Source: Ischnura elegans (lineage: Eukaryota; Arthropoda; Insecta; Odonata; Coenagrionidae). Taken from it: a stretch of DNA of 64,000 bases. How positions within the stretch are numbered: position 1 is the first letter of the stretch; each line of letters starts with the position of its first letter. The position numbers were made by a program, and so were the translations under genes. The stretch spans positions 6,820,001-6,884,000 of the forward strand of contig NC_060259.1 of assembly GCF_921293095.1 (NCBI RefSeq). The letters run 5' to 3'. Shown piece after piece: positions 24,516 to 35,460 of this stretch. Below the pieces are notes generated by a model that saw only the letters and a program-made list of their open reading frames with translations, searched no databases and was not told the origin of the DNA.

Positions 24516-25200
24516 GTACATGTTAACATACCTACGACGGACTACTAGGATGAAGAAGTTTAAGGCGTCTATGAAGATATCACCGCAGTAATCAAACAGG
24601 TAAGACTTGAAGAAAACCTTATAATTTTAGGTGATTGGAAGGAGAAGGGTTTGGGCGTCAATATTGACTGAGAAAAATAGTATTCCATGATTCGCTGACG
24701 ACATAGCAATCAAAGCCGAGACAGAGAAGAATTTTAAGAAGACTTTGACAAATATAGAAAGGAAAATGGCCAGATATCAGTTGAAAATCAACAAAAGGAA
24801 GACTAAGATATTAGTATGTAGTAAAAGAGAGGGGGCTAGGACAAACATTAAGGTAAGAAATCAAAAGCTAGAAGAGATTTTCTTACCTGGGAAGCCGAAT
24901 TACCAACGATGGACGAAGCAAGAAAGAAATAGTCAGTAGAATAGCGCTGGCGAAGAGGGCTTACTACAAAAAGATGAATCTTCTCACATATGAGAATACA
25001 AGCATAGAAGTAAGGAAGCAATTCATCATACGCTACATATGGAGTGTGATTCTCTAGGGAAGTGAGGCTTGGACGTTGATAGCAGCAGAGAAGTCAATGA
25101 TTGGAAGCATTCGAAATGTGGTGCCACCGAAGAATGATGAAGATAAAATTGATCGAATGAGTAAGTAATGAAGGAGTGCTAAGAAAGTGGGAATTAAAAT
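24516..25200 (+). pseudogene. Non-LTR retrotransposon remnant (endonuclease and RT pieces)
   Basis: 24516-24665 translates with stops to a piece like the APE endonuclease of LINEs (VNIPTTD...EENLIILGDW). After an internal deletion, 24690-25200 gives the RT C-terminus: DDIAIKAE, then ARYQLKINKRKTKILVCS, then frame-shifted sequence with ALAKRAYYKKMNLLT and a GSEAWTL-like motif. Most of the RT core is missing and there are several stops and frameshifts. Confidence 0.7.
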
Positions 25201-25209
25201 AAGTCTTCT

Positions 25210-25960
25210 AAAAACCTAAAAGAATTTCTTCCTTGGTTTTAGCCTCACTAAGACAAGGAATTTTAGTTAAAAATTGAAATTCAGCTCCTGTCTTGTCGAT
25301 TGCTTTCACAAAGTATTTCATCTGTCCTAGTTTGATGTTCAATGGTGGCAAGTGAATATTTTCTGTCGGAACCAGGGAAACATGGGCAACATTTTCATAA
25401 CCATGAGTGAAGCTTTCTCGCAGAGGTCATTTCCGTAAGATGTAATGTTTTCTCGGGCGCGGCTGTTGTATTCAAGGGAGCAGCAGTATTTCGTGAAGCC
25501 TGATTGCAGTCCCGTGAGTAGAGCGAAAACTTTCAGATTAGCGCAAACTTACCAATTATAATCACGATAATTAGTATTCTCAAGGATTCAACTGATATAT
25601 CGGTACGTCTCCTTCATATCAGCAGAGTATGCAGATAGGATAGAAGGTAACTCATTCCCATTGGCCAACAGGACCACTTCAAAGCTTGTCTTTGACGAAT
25701 CCATAAACAGTCTCCATTTTTCTGGGTCACATGGCATCATAATTTCTATCAACAATGCATTTAATTACAGTAAAAAAACCAAGCCTTCATCTTACGTAGA
25801 AATTAATTTCAGTGTTGGCGCTCTTGTCCCACTGGAAAAGATTTTTATGCCCTTTTGTAAGAGATTGGCATCCATATAGGCGCAACTTCGTACCATATGT
25901 TACATTAGTTTCTCCAAGTATTTGGTCAAATTACTGTAACACGTGGTGCAGCAAACACTT
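25210..25960 (-). pseudogene. Decayed repeat-borne protein fragment, C-terminal part
   Basis: The minus strand, across several frameshifts, reads WRLFMDSSKTSFEVVLL, then MKETYRYIS, LKVFALLTGLQSGFTKYC and FQFLTK. I recall these motifs from a large family of uncharacterised proteins repeated in many arthropod and cnidarian genomes (WRLFIDSSK...GLQ.GYTKFCCFLCEWDSR). They are probably transposon-derived; the function is unknown to me. The plus-strand frames here are antisense shadows. A fragment of the N-terminal part of what looks like the same family lies at 35117-35460. Confidence 0.5.
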
Positions 25961-26060
25961 GGAGCTTAATCCTAGCCCTGACCGCCAATTTGGCAGCCAG
26001 AGAAAAATTTACGAGCAGTTTAAAGAATTAAAGAAAGAGATTATTGTTGCGATGTTTTAG

Positions 26061-27240
26061 TCAATTCACCGCAAACATAGCAGAAGCGATGACGATGACT
26101 TTACACACGTGTAATTTAATTACAAATTAAATCACGGTAATATTCACAACTCAAGCCCACATACTGACATTCACCTGGAAAAAGCCGGAGTAAAACATTT
26201 TTTACTGTTTTGCACTATTTAAATTACTTGGAAAAAAAGGATCCTTGTCCAGAACACCGAAAGAGTTGACTCTGCGATCGCTAGAGGTATACCGAGGGAA
26301 GATGATGACAACTTCAATATACATAATTGATTTTAGCGGCTGATACTTTGCGGAATTCCATGATTAAGGAGAAAGAATACTTTTTTAATCCAATGAAATT
26401 ATAAAATCTCAGTTTTACATTCTTCGTGGAACTAGAAAGTATTACTTTACTTTTTTTAGCTGCGAAATCAAGAAAATTGCCATCCAAGCCTGAGCGGGAG
26501 AGGCACTGCGAGGGCCAGAGTAGTAAAGTGAATCTTCCGAGCTATTGCCACATATTTTAATTATTGCTGCTATGCTAAACAGCAAAATATTTTTATTAAT
26601 ACTGCTGTTTCTTGCTGCTTTGTATTATTATCTTTCGGGGAGGATGATGTGAAATAGAAGCTGGTAATATTTTTAAATACGTGAAAATTTGCGAAAAAAT
26701 GGCAAAATTGGTCATTTTCAATGCGTTTTTACACAATTGACGGAGACTAATTCCCCTCAAATCTACATCTTTACCATTAATATTATTTTTCAGAATTTTG
26801 CACCCCTCAAAACCCCTAGAAAAAATTTAAATGCTAAAATAATCCTTTTAATTTCTCCAAATGACCGAAAAGTGGTAAAAATTGGAGGCTCTTCCGAAAA
26901 TGGTGGGTGATGGAGAAAAACAGAGTTAATATTCGGATTTAGGAGGTCATTTTAAAAACGAAATAGCAGGAATGGTGTCAGGGCCGATTTTCATGCCGTC
27001 CAGCGATAATTTAAGCAAAGCTGATCATTTGAATCCACACCCCCTTGATAGTATTGTAAAAATGATATAAAGCCAGGAAGCATTTTGTTACCACTTGAGG
27101 CAGTAATACTTGCGTCATGGATAATGGCAGAAATAAATACTACATGGATTTTATTGAAACGTAGGTATTACAACGCGGAAATGTCGGGAGTAAAGCAAAA
27201 AGGGAAGGATGTAAGACAAGGGCATACCCAGGGTCATAAC
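26061..27240. other. Non-coding stretch
   Basis: I see no supported feature. Confidence 0.4.
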
Positions 27241-27599
27241 TAGGGGGGGCAAGCCATAGTCTAGAAGGGGGCGCAAGCCAAGTTGTGACATTTTAGCATG
27301 GAAAAGGTGAATGAAAAAAATATTTTAAGAAAATTATAACAGCGCATCATTAGCTTCTGATATCATTTCATAGAAAAAATATTTTTTTTTTAGTTAAGTA
27401 CATATCTTATACGTACTAATGCATATCATTTTTCGTGGGTTTAAAGGAAATTTGTTGAATACTTTCGTTTCAATTCAGTACCGATTTTGCTTAAGGACTT
27501 CTGCGATTTTTGCTTCTGGAGGGGGTGCAATTGCCCCCCCCTGCCCCTCGCCTGTGATGTAAGGTTCTATTTTTTCTTGGGGGAGATTCAGGAGGAACG

Positions 27600-28350
27600 T
27601 CTGCTTTGTTCTTACTCATCGTCCTTACCATATTCAATCTTTTTTTGATAAAGTTCTACTGTTAAAGGCATGCTGGTACACCAACTGTCACTGGTAATAT
27701 TTCTTCCTCTGCAGTCAATGTGCTCTGCTAAGCGTTTGACAATTTCATGAGGTGAATTGGATTCTTTGAAAGGGCATCTGGCTACCTGCCCATATAAATT
27801 TCAATTTTTAGGTAAAATTTCCTAGCATCCACCACAGCAATGACTTCAATAACATATTTCTTTGGCTTTTTGATAGATACTGCATTCAAGGACATCGGCC
27901 TCGAAATGGTATAAGTTGCTCAAGGATCGTGATGCACTCTGATGGTGTATTTGCAAATTCAAATTTGTTGGATATTTTATTAATGAACTCAGTAACTGCG
28001 GCTTACTAGTCACTTTTCTTACTTTCTAGTCTAGTGCTGAGGTCATAAAAACTAATGCACCGTAGAAAAAAAATCCGATAGTTCAGTGTACGGGAAAAAA
28101 TTTGATAGACTTCTTTGCTCCAAATCTCCCTAATATCAACATGGGAAATTTTATACGCACCTGAGAGAAAAAGGAGACTAATAAGAGCCAGTTATTCATC
28201 TCCACTGAACTGCTTGTATCACGATCTCTTGCATAATTTCCAGAAACAGAATTAAAGAAGAGATTTGTGATTTTCACAATTATATCTAATAATTCTGCGC
28301 AAAAAGAGGCGAAATGCTGATGATTCATTATACACACTTTGCTCATGGGT
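27600..28350 (-). pseudogene. piggyBac-type transposase remnant
   Basis: Read on the minus strand with frameshifts, the region gives SVEMNNWLLL, FYDLSTRL-like sequence, then ILEQLIPFRGRCP, and later GRNITSDSW. These correspond to the insertion-domain, catalytic (EQLIPFRGR) and later conserved blocks of PGBD-type transposases. No terminal TTAA-linked repeats are evident. Its sequence differs from the short element at 8531-9890. Confidence 0.65.
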
Positions 28351-31113
28351 GTATTCCAGGAAGATGAGTCATCGGCGATTTCATCAAGCCAAATTCGAGC
28401 GAATGAATTTTAATCGTCTCCACGATGGATCGGTAGCGAGAATAAATTGTAGCACTTTCGGTCGCATCGGGTCAAAACGTCGGTTGCAGCAAAACTAGGG
28501 AACACTTTGAATCTTAAACGTTACTTCAGTCAGAATTACAAGAAATTAGAGACCAGAAAAACTCTAGTTCGAACGGCATCATTTTGTTAAAAAAAACATC
28601 CAAGAAAAAGTCAATATTACCCGATGCGATATATTCAGGGTTATTGGCTTTATTAAAGCTGTATGTGATGTCTGATGCAATATGCAATTTATGATGTTCT
28701 TACCATATAAATCAATAAATATTAAAGATGATTGAAAATCAATTTTCGTTCATTCATTATTTGTCATATTTCTCATTAGTGTTCTCCCTGTAGCGCTATG
28801 ATTACTGAATAAACATGTTTCGGAAAGTAACTGTATTGAATACACGTTTTTAAATGTACGTGGGTGGTTACTATTTCATTCATACTGAGGAATAACGTAA
28901 AAATGTAAAGTTGTACGTTAAAAAAAAGTTTCACGAAGTACGCGCATTTCGGTTAGCGTAATTGACTTTTACGATGCTTTGAAGAACACTTAACAATTTT
29001 GAGATGAGAACGTTGACCAGCTCTCCCGTTCGAGGGGGAGTCGAATAAGGAGAGAACAATGCAAGTAATCGCCTTTCTTCATAGAAGCCGGCCGTACTTA
29101 CCAGCCTCGTCGAGAGCGTGCGTATTTGGATTCTTCCAAGAAACGTCAACCGAGTGGCTGAGATGGGACTAATGCCACCAGAGAGCAAAAATCAACCTCC
29201 GAGTCCCGACCACTCTCAATATCGCACCTCCGCAGTGAAATTTGATACAGCGCCGGGTGTTTTTTTCGGTCGGAGCGAAGCTCGACCCCTCGTCTTTTCC
29301 TTTTTTTTCCTTAGGTCAGCGACTACTCCCCTCCGCCCAAGGAGGTTTCCCATTCCACTGGCCGTTGCGGCCGACTTCGCAACTAAAATCCGGCGACGGT
29401 TGAATTTGGATTTTTGAATTAGGATAGAACACCCTTAATGCGGAATTCAGATGAGTTATCAGCTGGCTAAGTCCTTTGCATTTATTACTTGCGAGTGAAC
29501 ATTCACATCCTTATAAACTCCGTGAAAAACCGTGTATCGTGCGTCATTTGTTTTCAATACGATGCAGAGACGCAGAATCCTTCTAACTAACAATAAGCGG
29601 GTGGAAGTGTCATGGTGCTCTGATGTCTTAGAGCTGCGATGATCAAGGAGTCTCTCCTCAACATGGATGAGCTGTACCCAGGTCAGCAGCATGAGAATGC
29701 GACGACAGGCAACGGAAAAACCCCGCAGTGAAGATCCAAGACAAAAGTAGCTTTAGAAAAACAGCGATAGATGAAACAGGAATTCTTTGGATACAAAATT
29801 GTCCGGAATCTTCCCACCATATGATTTACGGTAGGAACAGAGTTGCAATGAGGTGCGAGGAGAGTTTCCAAAAATCAATACGGGACTGAAGGAAGAGGAA
29901 TGTGGAGATAATGAATATAACGGCTATGTGAATAAAAGTGTAGGACAATGAGTGCGAATCATGATAAAAAACGAAGGCTTGTATTGATAAAGTATTATAG
30001 GAAATGGATAGAGTGATAGACATTTCAATAGACTTATTTACTAAAAAGCTACTTGCCATCCAGATGCATGAACACGCCAGGTAGTGGCAGTAGAGGAGAA
30101 GAAGTGGAGGAAATGTTCGATAAAATAGAAAGTTTATCAAAGAACAAAAGATATGGATGTGGCCATTTTGCTATGAGCCATTGGAATAAGTGAGCAGAAT
30201 TAGTTTTATGTGGCTTCCGAACGATGATAGATTTAGTGATTATGTGTTATTATTTGAGGAATATGAGATGTGACTAAAGAGAATTAAGAGAGATAATATG
30301 GTGAAGATGAACTTTTAAGCTAAAGGTTTGACTAAGTAGAAGTTGTAAATAAATGGAGACAGGAAATGAAAGATGTATTTACCGCATCAATGTGAACGGG
30401 CACTGGGAAAAAACAAAGGAAGACGCTAGGTATCGGAATGGAAGACGAGAGAAGCAACCGAAGCATGGATTTAGACATGATGGGTAAAATGCAAGAAAGA
30501 AGGGAATGTAAAAAAATAAAAGAGAGAGAGGGAAAAAGATATATTTTAACTAAACAGTGAATTTTGAAGAGAAACGTATAAGATCAGGAAATGATGGTAT
30601 GAGGGAATGTAAAAAATTGAGCGATTATAACGTAGGAAAAGATTACTAACTATTCTATAAATAAAAAAAAATAGCAGGAATGGTTACAAATCATCTGATT
30701 ATTGTTTAGCACATATAGATAAAAATTAAGTAGGAATTTGTGGGTTATGTGGGTGTGGAGCAGAAAGTTAAATTTCAGTTGGAAAGACGAGAGAGATATT
30801 AAGCGATACCACAGGAGTAAAATAGATGACTGATGAAGACAACCAAAACAAGGAAGTACAGCTGGCTGGATCATGTGGATATCACTGAGATAGAAAACGG
30901 AAGAAAAGGACGGTTGATTTAGAATAGGAGACAAGAGTACGTGGGGATGAAGATAATGCACGAGACAGGATTATCAGGAGGGTATTCAACGAAACATGAC
31001 CTGCTAAACAGCTAACTACAATAGGTAAGATTGTATAATGATCAATTATTGCCTGTTTGAACAAATTCAGCAATTAATTAGCAGCATTTTCCGCCAAAAA
31101 ATGTTACCGTCTC
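28351..31113. other. Non-coding stretch
   Basis: No supported gene. 29100-29420 is relatively GC-rich, and 29430-31000 is rich in purine-rich plus-strand sequence. I find no repeats or splice-supported exons. Confidence 0.4.
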
Positions 31114-31116
31114 TAA

Positions 31117-31634
31117 GGCCGTTTTCCAATCCACGTAGTATGTACTCATTCCCTCGCTCCCTTTCTCCCTTGCACCCTGCTCCCTTACAAATGCTCTACT
31201 GGCGCCATAAAGTGTGAACGGAAATAATGCGAACTATTGGCAGTAACGAAATGTGAAGTGCAGGGTCGGGTTAGGACATCTTGTGGTTGATTTAAGAATT
31301 AATTTCACCCTACTACTCGGTTTATTTACGTTTGTAATTTAGACTGCTTAGTATTTTGACTTTTCTGGCACCGATTGGACGCTCTCTCTTCACATAATAA
31401 ACAAAAAATTACTTACAACTCCAGTTCAAGATTTCCGAGTTTTCCATTGCCGCCATTTTGACGTCCACTTCCTACGAGGGGAAGGTAGTGAGGGAGCATC
31501 CGCGCTCCCTTGCTCACTTACCCTTCGTTCCCTTGCGCCCTCGCCGATTGGATCCACCCTTGCTGTCGTCACATCCGTAAGTTGACGATCGAAAAGTGCA
31601 CGAAGGGTGAATAATTGCGAATTGGAAAACGGCC
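31117..31634. mobile_element. Harbinger/PIF-type MITE (518 bp)
   Basis: Terminal inverted repeats GGCCGTTTTCCAAT...ATTGGAAAACGGCC are perfect over 14 bp. The 3-bp duplication TAA lies at 31114-31116 and 31635-31637. No coding capacity. The TWA target duplication is typical of PIF/Harbinger elements. Confidence 0.8.
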
Positions 31635-31637
31635 TAA

Positions 31638-32581
31638 GTTTTATTTTTGTTAAGGGGGAAATTGTGCAGGTAAAGAGGATGCAGGATAATACGGTGACTT
31701 ACTTCCGTATTGCGATAGTCCTCTTTTTCCTGTAACCCTTATCCTTTCGTTTCGCCATATCTTCAGCTCGCTTTCAGAGACACAACCACTGAAACAGCAG
31801 ATATTCAACTGACAGACACGACTGCTCTCTTTTACCGGATCCTCACGATAGGTGGAGAAAAGCCAGAAAAGCGAAGAAGCTCGGCAGTCGCACCTCAAAC
31901 ACAGGTGGGTGGGCGGGCTAGACAGCTGAGGGGAGTGTTCCTCTCCGCTTCTCATGCAGTAGCCTTTACACCCCGCAACTCGGGGAAGGCCAAGCGAATA
32001 TCATTCGCTTTTCTTCGACCTCACCCCCCTCACCATAAAACGATAGGTAACCAGATACTCGCTTCGTCTCGGCGCGTCGGCGATACGGGCGGGCGCGAGG
32101 TATCACTCCCCATTCCACTTTCTGCGACGTTGCCGTAGTTGGGAGGGCGGTGCGGGGTGAGGGGAAGTAAGAAATTCGAATTGGCCCGAATCACGTCCTT
32201 TGTCGCCGTTTTGGGCCTGCAGTACTCCAGGGTAGAGACATTTTAGGCCAAGCGAATTCACATAGAACTGTGGGTCTCAAGGTGGTTGTGGAAAAAAAGT
32301 GTAGCCACAGATAGACGGTTTAAATATTCTTATGTTTTAGCTTGGAGGCAAGTTATAATTGACCAAAGTCCAACTTGATTTTCTCGATCACCTGAGGACA
32401 TATTACTATTTATGTTCTTCTTATATGTGTATACACGTCTTCTAAATACAATAAAGAAAACCGCAAGTCTCTATCTCTTCTAGTTGTTCCGCAATTGAGT
32501 GGTATGTGAACTCCGGCAGGGGGAAAAAACGATCGGCTTCGGTCGCCCAGAGCGGCTCCCAGCCGTCACTACCATAACGCC
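31638..32581. other. Non-coding, locally GC-rich
   Basis: 31900-32240 has raised GC and CpG content. No gene structure is supported; a promoter cannot be excluded. Confidence 0.35.
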
Positions 32582-33011
32582 TTAAGGGGGCGCCCTAGCG
32601 TTTGAATTTCCCAATTTAACGGCTCACGAAGGCCTCTAGCCGCAGCGCCGGGATATGGAGATGGAAGCCGAAGCGCCGCGAGGGAGAGAAAGGGGGGGGG
32701 GGGAGGCAACTGTCCTCCCAACTTCACCCGCGACGACTCCGAGGAGAAATTTGATACTCAGGATAAATTTGATACGGGTCGCTGGAACAGGGGTCGCAGT
32801 CGAAGTTGATATGTGACACCTAAGTGGCGGCGAGCCAATTAAAAATAGTAAAAGCCAATTTATGGGGGCCGTGTTCCTCTCTCATGCCCTGAAAAAATAG
32901 GCCTGTGAATGCGAAGGCCCTTTTGAGTGTACACCTTTTCCGAAATTGTTGGCGTTGATATCTTCATTATGTAAACGGGTATTTCGTCAACATAACGCCG
33001 CCGACCTCAGT

Positions 33012-33077
33012 GCCGACTGGGTAATGTGCTCGCCTGCCAAACAAGAAATCGCGGGTTCGAGTCCCGCCTGGGTAGGC
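33012..33077 (+). other. tRNA-Gly-like SINE head or pseudogene
   Basis: GCTCGCCTGCCA resembles the anticodon region of tRNA-Gly(GCC). GCGGGTTCGAGTCCCGC is a perfect 5-bp T-arm with a B-box. The acceptor stem pairs only at three outer positions and the anticodon stem is broken. Confidence 0.5.
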
Positions 33078-33665
33078 TTGGTCGTTCGTGTAAATAAATG
33101 TTAAACTTTTTGAATACTCAACACAAAATGGCTCAATAGGGTAGTTTCCTTCATCAAAGAAAACGAAAGGCATTGATTGCGATTCGTTACCCACCATTAG
33201 GGTATTCATAATAAACAAATTATTTGGTTTTTGAAATACCGGTTTAGACGAATGGCAAGGGTCAAATTTTATCCTCATTTGAAAAAGGCCAGATTGGCGC
33301 CCATGTGATGCCACTCCACGTGATGTCACAGGGACCTAGTTTCTACACGAGAGGATAGGAGTTATACATCGTCTGAGGTTACCAATGCATGCATGAGGCA
33401 CAGAGTTCAGGGGAAAATGTCTTAATAATCACCTATTAAAACTGGCTAAGGTCGGAAAGTTTTCTTCGTTTGATAAGGTATTAATAAACCTTTTTTAAGC
33501 CAAGCGCTACCAGCCAGCAAGGTACTCAGCTACCCGCTAGCATCCTGCGTCCTATCAGCGCTCAGAGCCTCGATCAAGGTCACCTCACAAGGCGGGAGGG
33601 GGAACCAGAAATGCGTCGCACGGACTTTTTCCCATCATTCCTACTTACGCGTCGCGTTTTCGCGC

Positions 33666-33803
33666 GCTTGAAATTTTTCACTTTTCATTTAATCGCGAAA
33701 AATAGGTATCGTCATTTAAAAATCTAAAAGCGTGAAATACGTACTCCAGGAGTAATAATCTTTCGATTTAGGCAATAAAATAATAATGGGAAACCACCCT
33801 ATT
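33666..33803. repeat. ~138-bp repeat, copy 1
   Basis: The inverted copy is at 39548-39684. They share CTCCAGGAGTAATAATCTTT (or its complement), ATTTAGGCAATAAA and TTTAATCGCGA. Confidence 0.85.
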
Positions 33804-34198
33804 TGAGCTGTAATCGGTGGTTTTGGACTAAAACACAATTAAAAAATAAAATTTCAGAATTTAATTATTGTTTATGATGTTATTTTAACGGAATGTAGAG
33901 TCATTTTACGTAATGAAGACATCATCGCTAGCAGTTTTCGAAACGGAAGGGAAAAACGGGTGGCAAACGAAAAATGGAGAGGTTTCTCATTTGATATATA
34001 CTTAAGTACGTGAAATATATTCAACCAACATAATTAATTATTAATAATATGTAACAATATATGTCAGCATACTTGCTTGAAAATCACACTTGGATGCGAA
34101 AAGCAATGGTTACTTAAGTTAGAGCTAGAAATATTTTTTTATTAACACCGATGAAAAGAAATGATTGAAAAAAACTCCGTGGGAGAGCCGAAAACTGC

Positions 34199-34768
34199 AC
34201 CGATGAAAAGAAGCAAGAAATCAGAACACGATGAAAAGAAGCAAGAAATCAGAACACGATGAAAAGAAGCAAGAAATCAGAACACGATGAAAAGAAGCAA
34301 GAAATCAGAACACGATGAAAAGAAGCAAGAAATCAGAACACGATGAAAAGAAGCAAGAAATCAGAACACGATGAAAAGAAGCAAGAAATCAGAACACGAT
34401 GAAAAGAAGCAAGAAATCAGAACACGATGAAAAGAAGCAAGAAATCAGAACACGATGAAAAGAAGCAAGAAATCAGAACACGATGAAAAGAAGCAAGAAA
34501 TCAGAACACGATGAAAAGAAGCAAGAAATCAGAACACGATGAAAAGAAGCAAGAAATCAGAACACGATGAAAAGAAGCAAGAAATCAGAACACGATGAAA
34601 AGAAGCAAGAAATCAGAACACGATGAAAAGAAGCAAGAAATCAGAACACGATGAAAAGAAGCAAGAAATCAGAACACGATGAAAAGAAGCAAGAAATCAG
34701 AACACGATGAAAAGAAGCAAGAAATCAGAACACGATGAAAAGAAGCAAGAAATCAGAACACGATGAAA
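34199..34768. repeat. 28-bp minisatellite, ~20 copies
   Basis: The unit is GATGAAAAGAAGCAAGAAAT plus CAGAACAC, repeated almost without variation. Because 28 is not a multiple of 3, no common protein repeat is encoded. Each flank carries a copy of a GGGAGAGCC-containing segment (34190s and 34780s), so the array arose inside a short duplication. Confidence 0.97.
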
Positions 34769-35116
34769 AAAAATTCTGCGGGAGAGCCAAAACCTGCGTC
34801 TCAAGACAAAAGTAGTACTTAATTAGTAGTTGAACTTTGTGTCATCATTTTTTCTGATATAACACTAATCATAAATCACCTCGCAAGCATTTTATATTTT
34901 GAAAAATGCTACTGGAAACATGAAATTATATATGAGCCATTATAAATCAACATAAATATGTAAATCATAAGAAAACATAAATAATAAATTCACCAGCTCC
35001 ACAACTAGTTTTCATTTGCATTCAAGTGAAAAGTTGACCCCGTGATCATCACTGAATTTTGGCATTGATGCTATGATGCGCGAGGCTGTGTGGTTCAGAA
35101 GCCCTTGAAGGTCCAC

Positions 35117-35460
35117 TTAAAATTTTTTTCTTCCACTGATTCCCCCTCTGGGTATGAAGATTTTTTTTTTTCGTCTAGCCCTTTCATAACTAGGATAAAG
35201 CTGATACCCACGGATCTTGGCAGTCTTACGAATAATTTTGGACAGAAATTTTGTTAAATTGCCATCAACAATCAGCGAAATAGCTTCTTCTGGCGTCAGT
35301 TCATTTTGAATTGTAGGTATTTTCCTCAATTTCTGTAATATCCGTTTCCTTCGGGTGGTCGTGGTCATTTCCGTGATTATATTCGCTGCCGCATCATTCC
35401 CTTGCGAGCGCAGTGTCACAAATGTGGCTAGCGATAGCTCAGCTGCTGTTGCTTTCTCTA
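35117..35460 (-). pseudogene. Repeat-borne protein fragment, N-terminal part
   Basis: About 115 codons are open on the minus strand. Motifs are AELSLATFVTLRSQGNDAAA, LTPEEAISLIVDGNLTK and GYQLYPSYERARRKKK. I recall the LTPEEALS...LTK...YPSY pattern from the N-terminal region of the widespread uncharacterised family whose C-terminal part seems to lie at 25210-25960. It stops where the family continues with a CYP-type motif, so it is truncated. There is no ATG at a sensible start. Confidence 0.45.

Noticed and set aside
27230..27560. A transposon with G-rich ends
   Set aside because: CATAACTAGGGGGGG and a later GCAATTGCCCCCCCC suggest ends of a repeat, but they are not inverted copies and I see no target duplication.
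34199..34768. Possible CRISPR array
   Set aside because: The 28-bp units are directly joined with no spacers, in a eukaryotic setting; this is a minisatellite.
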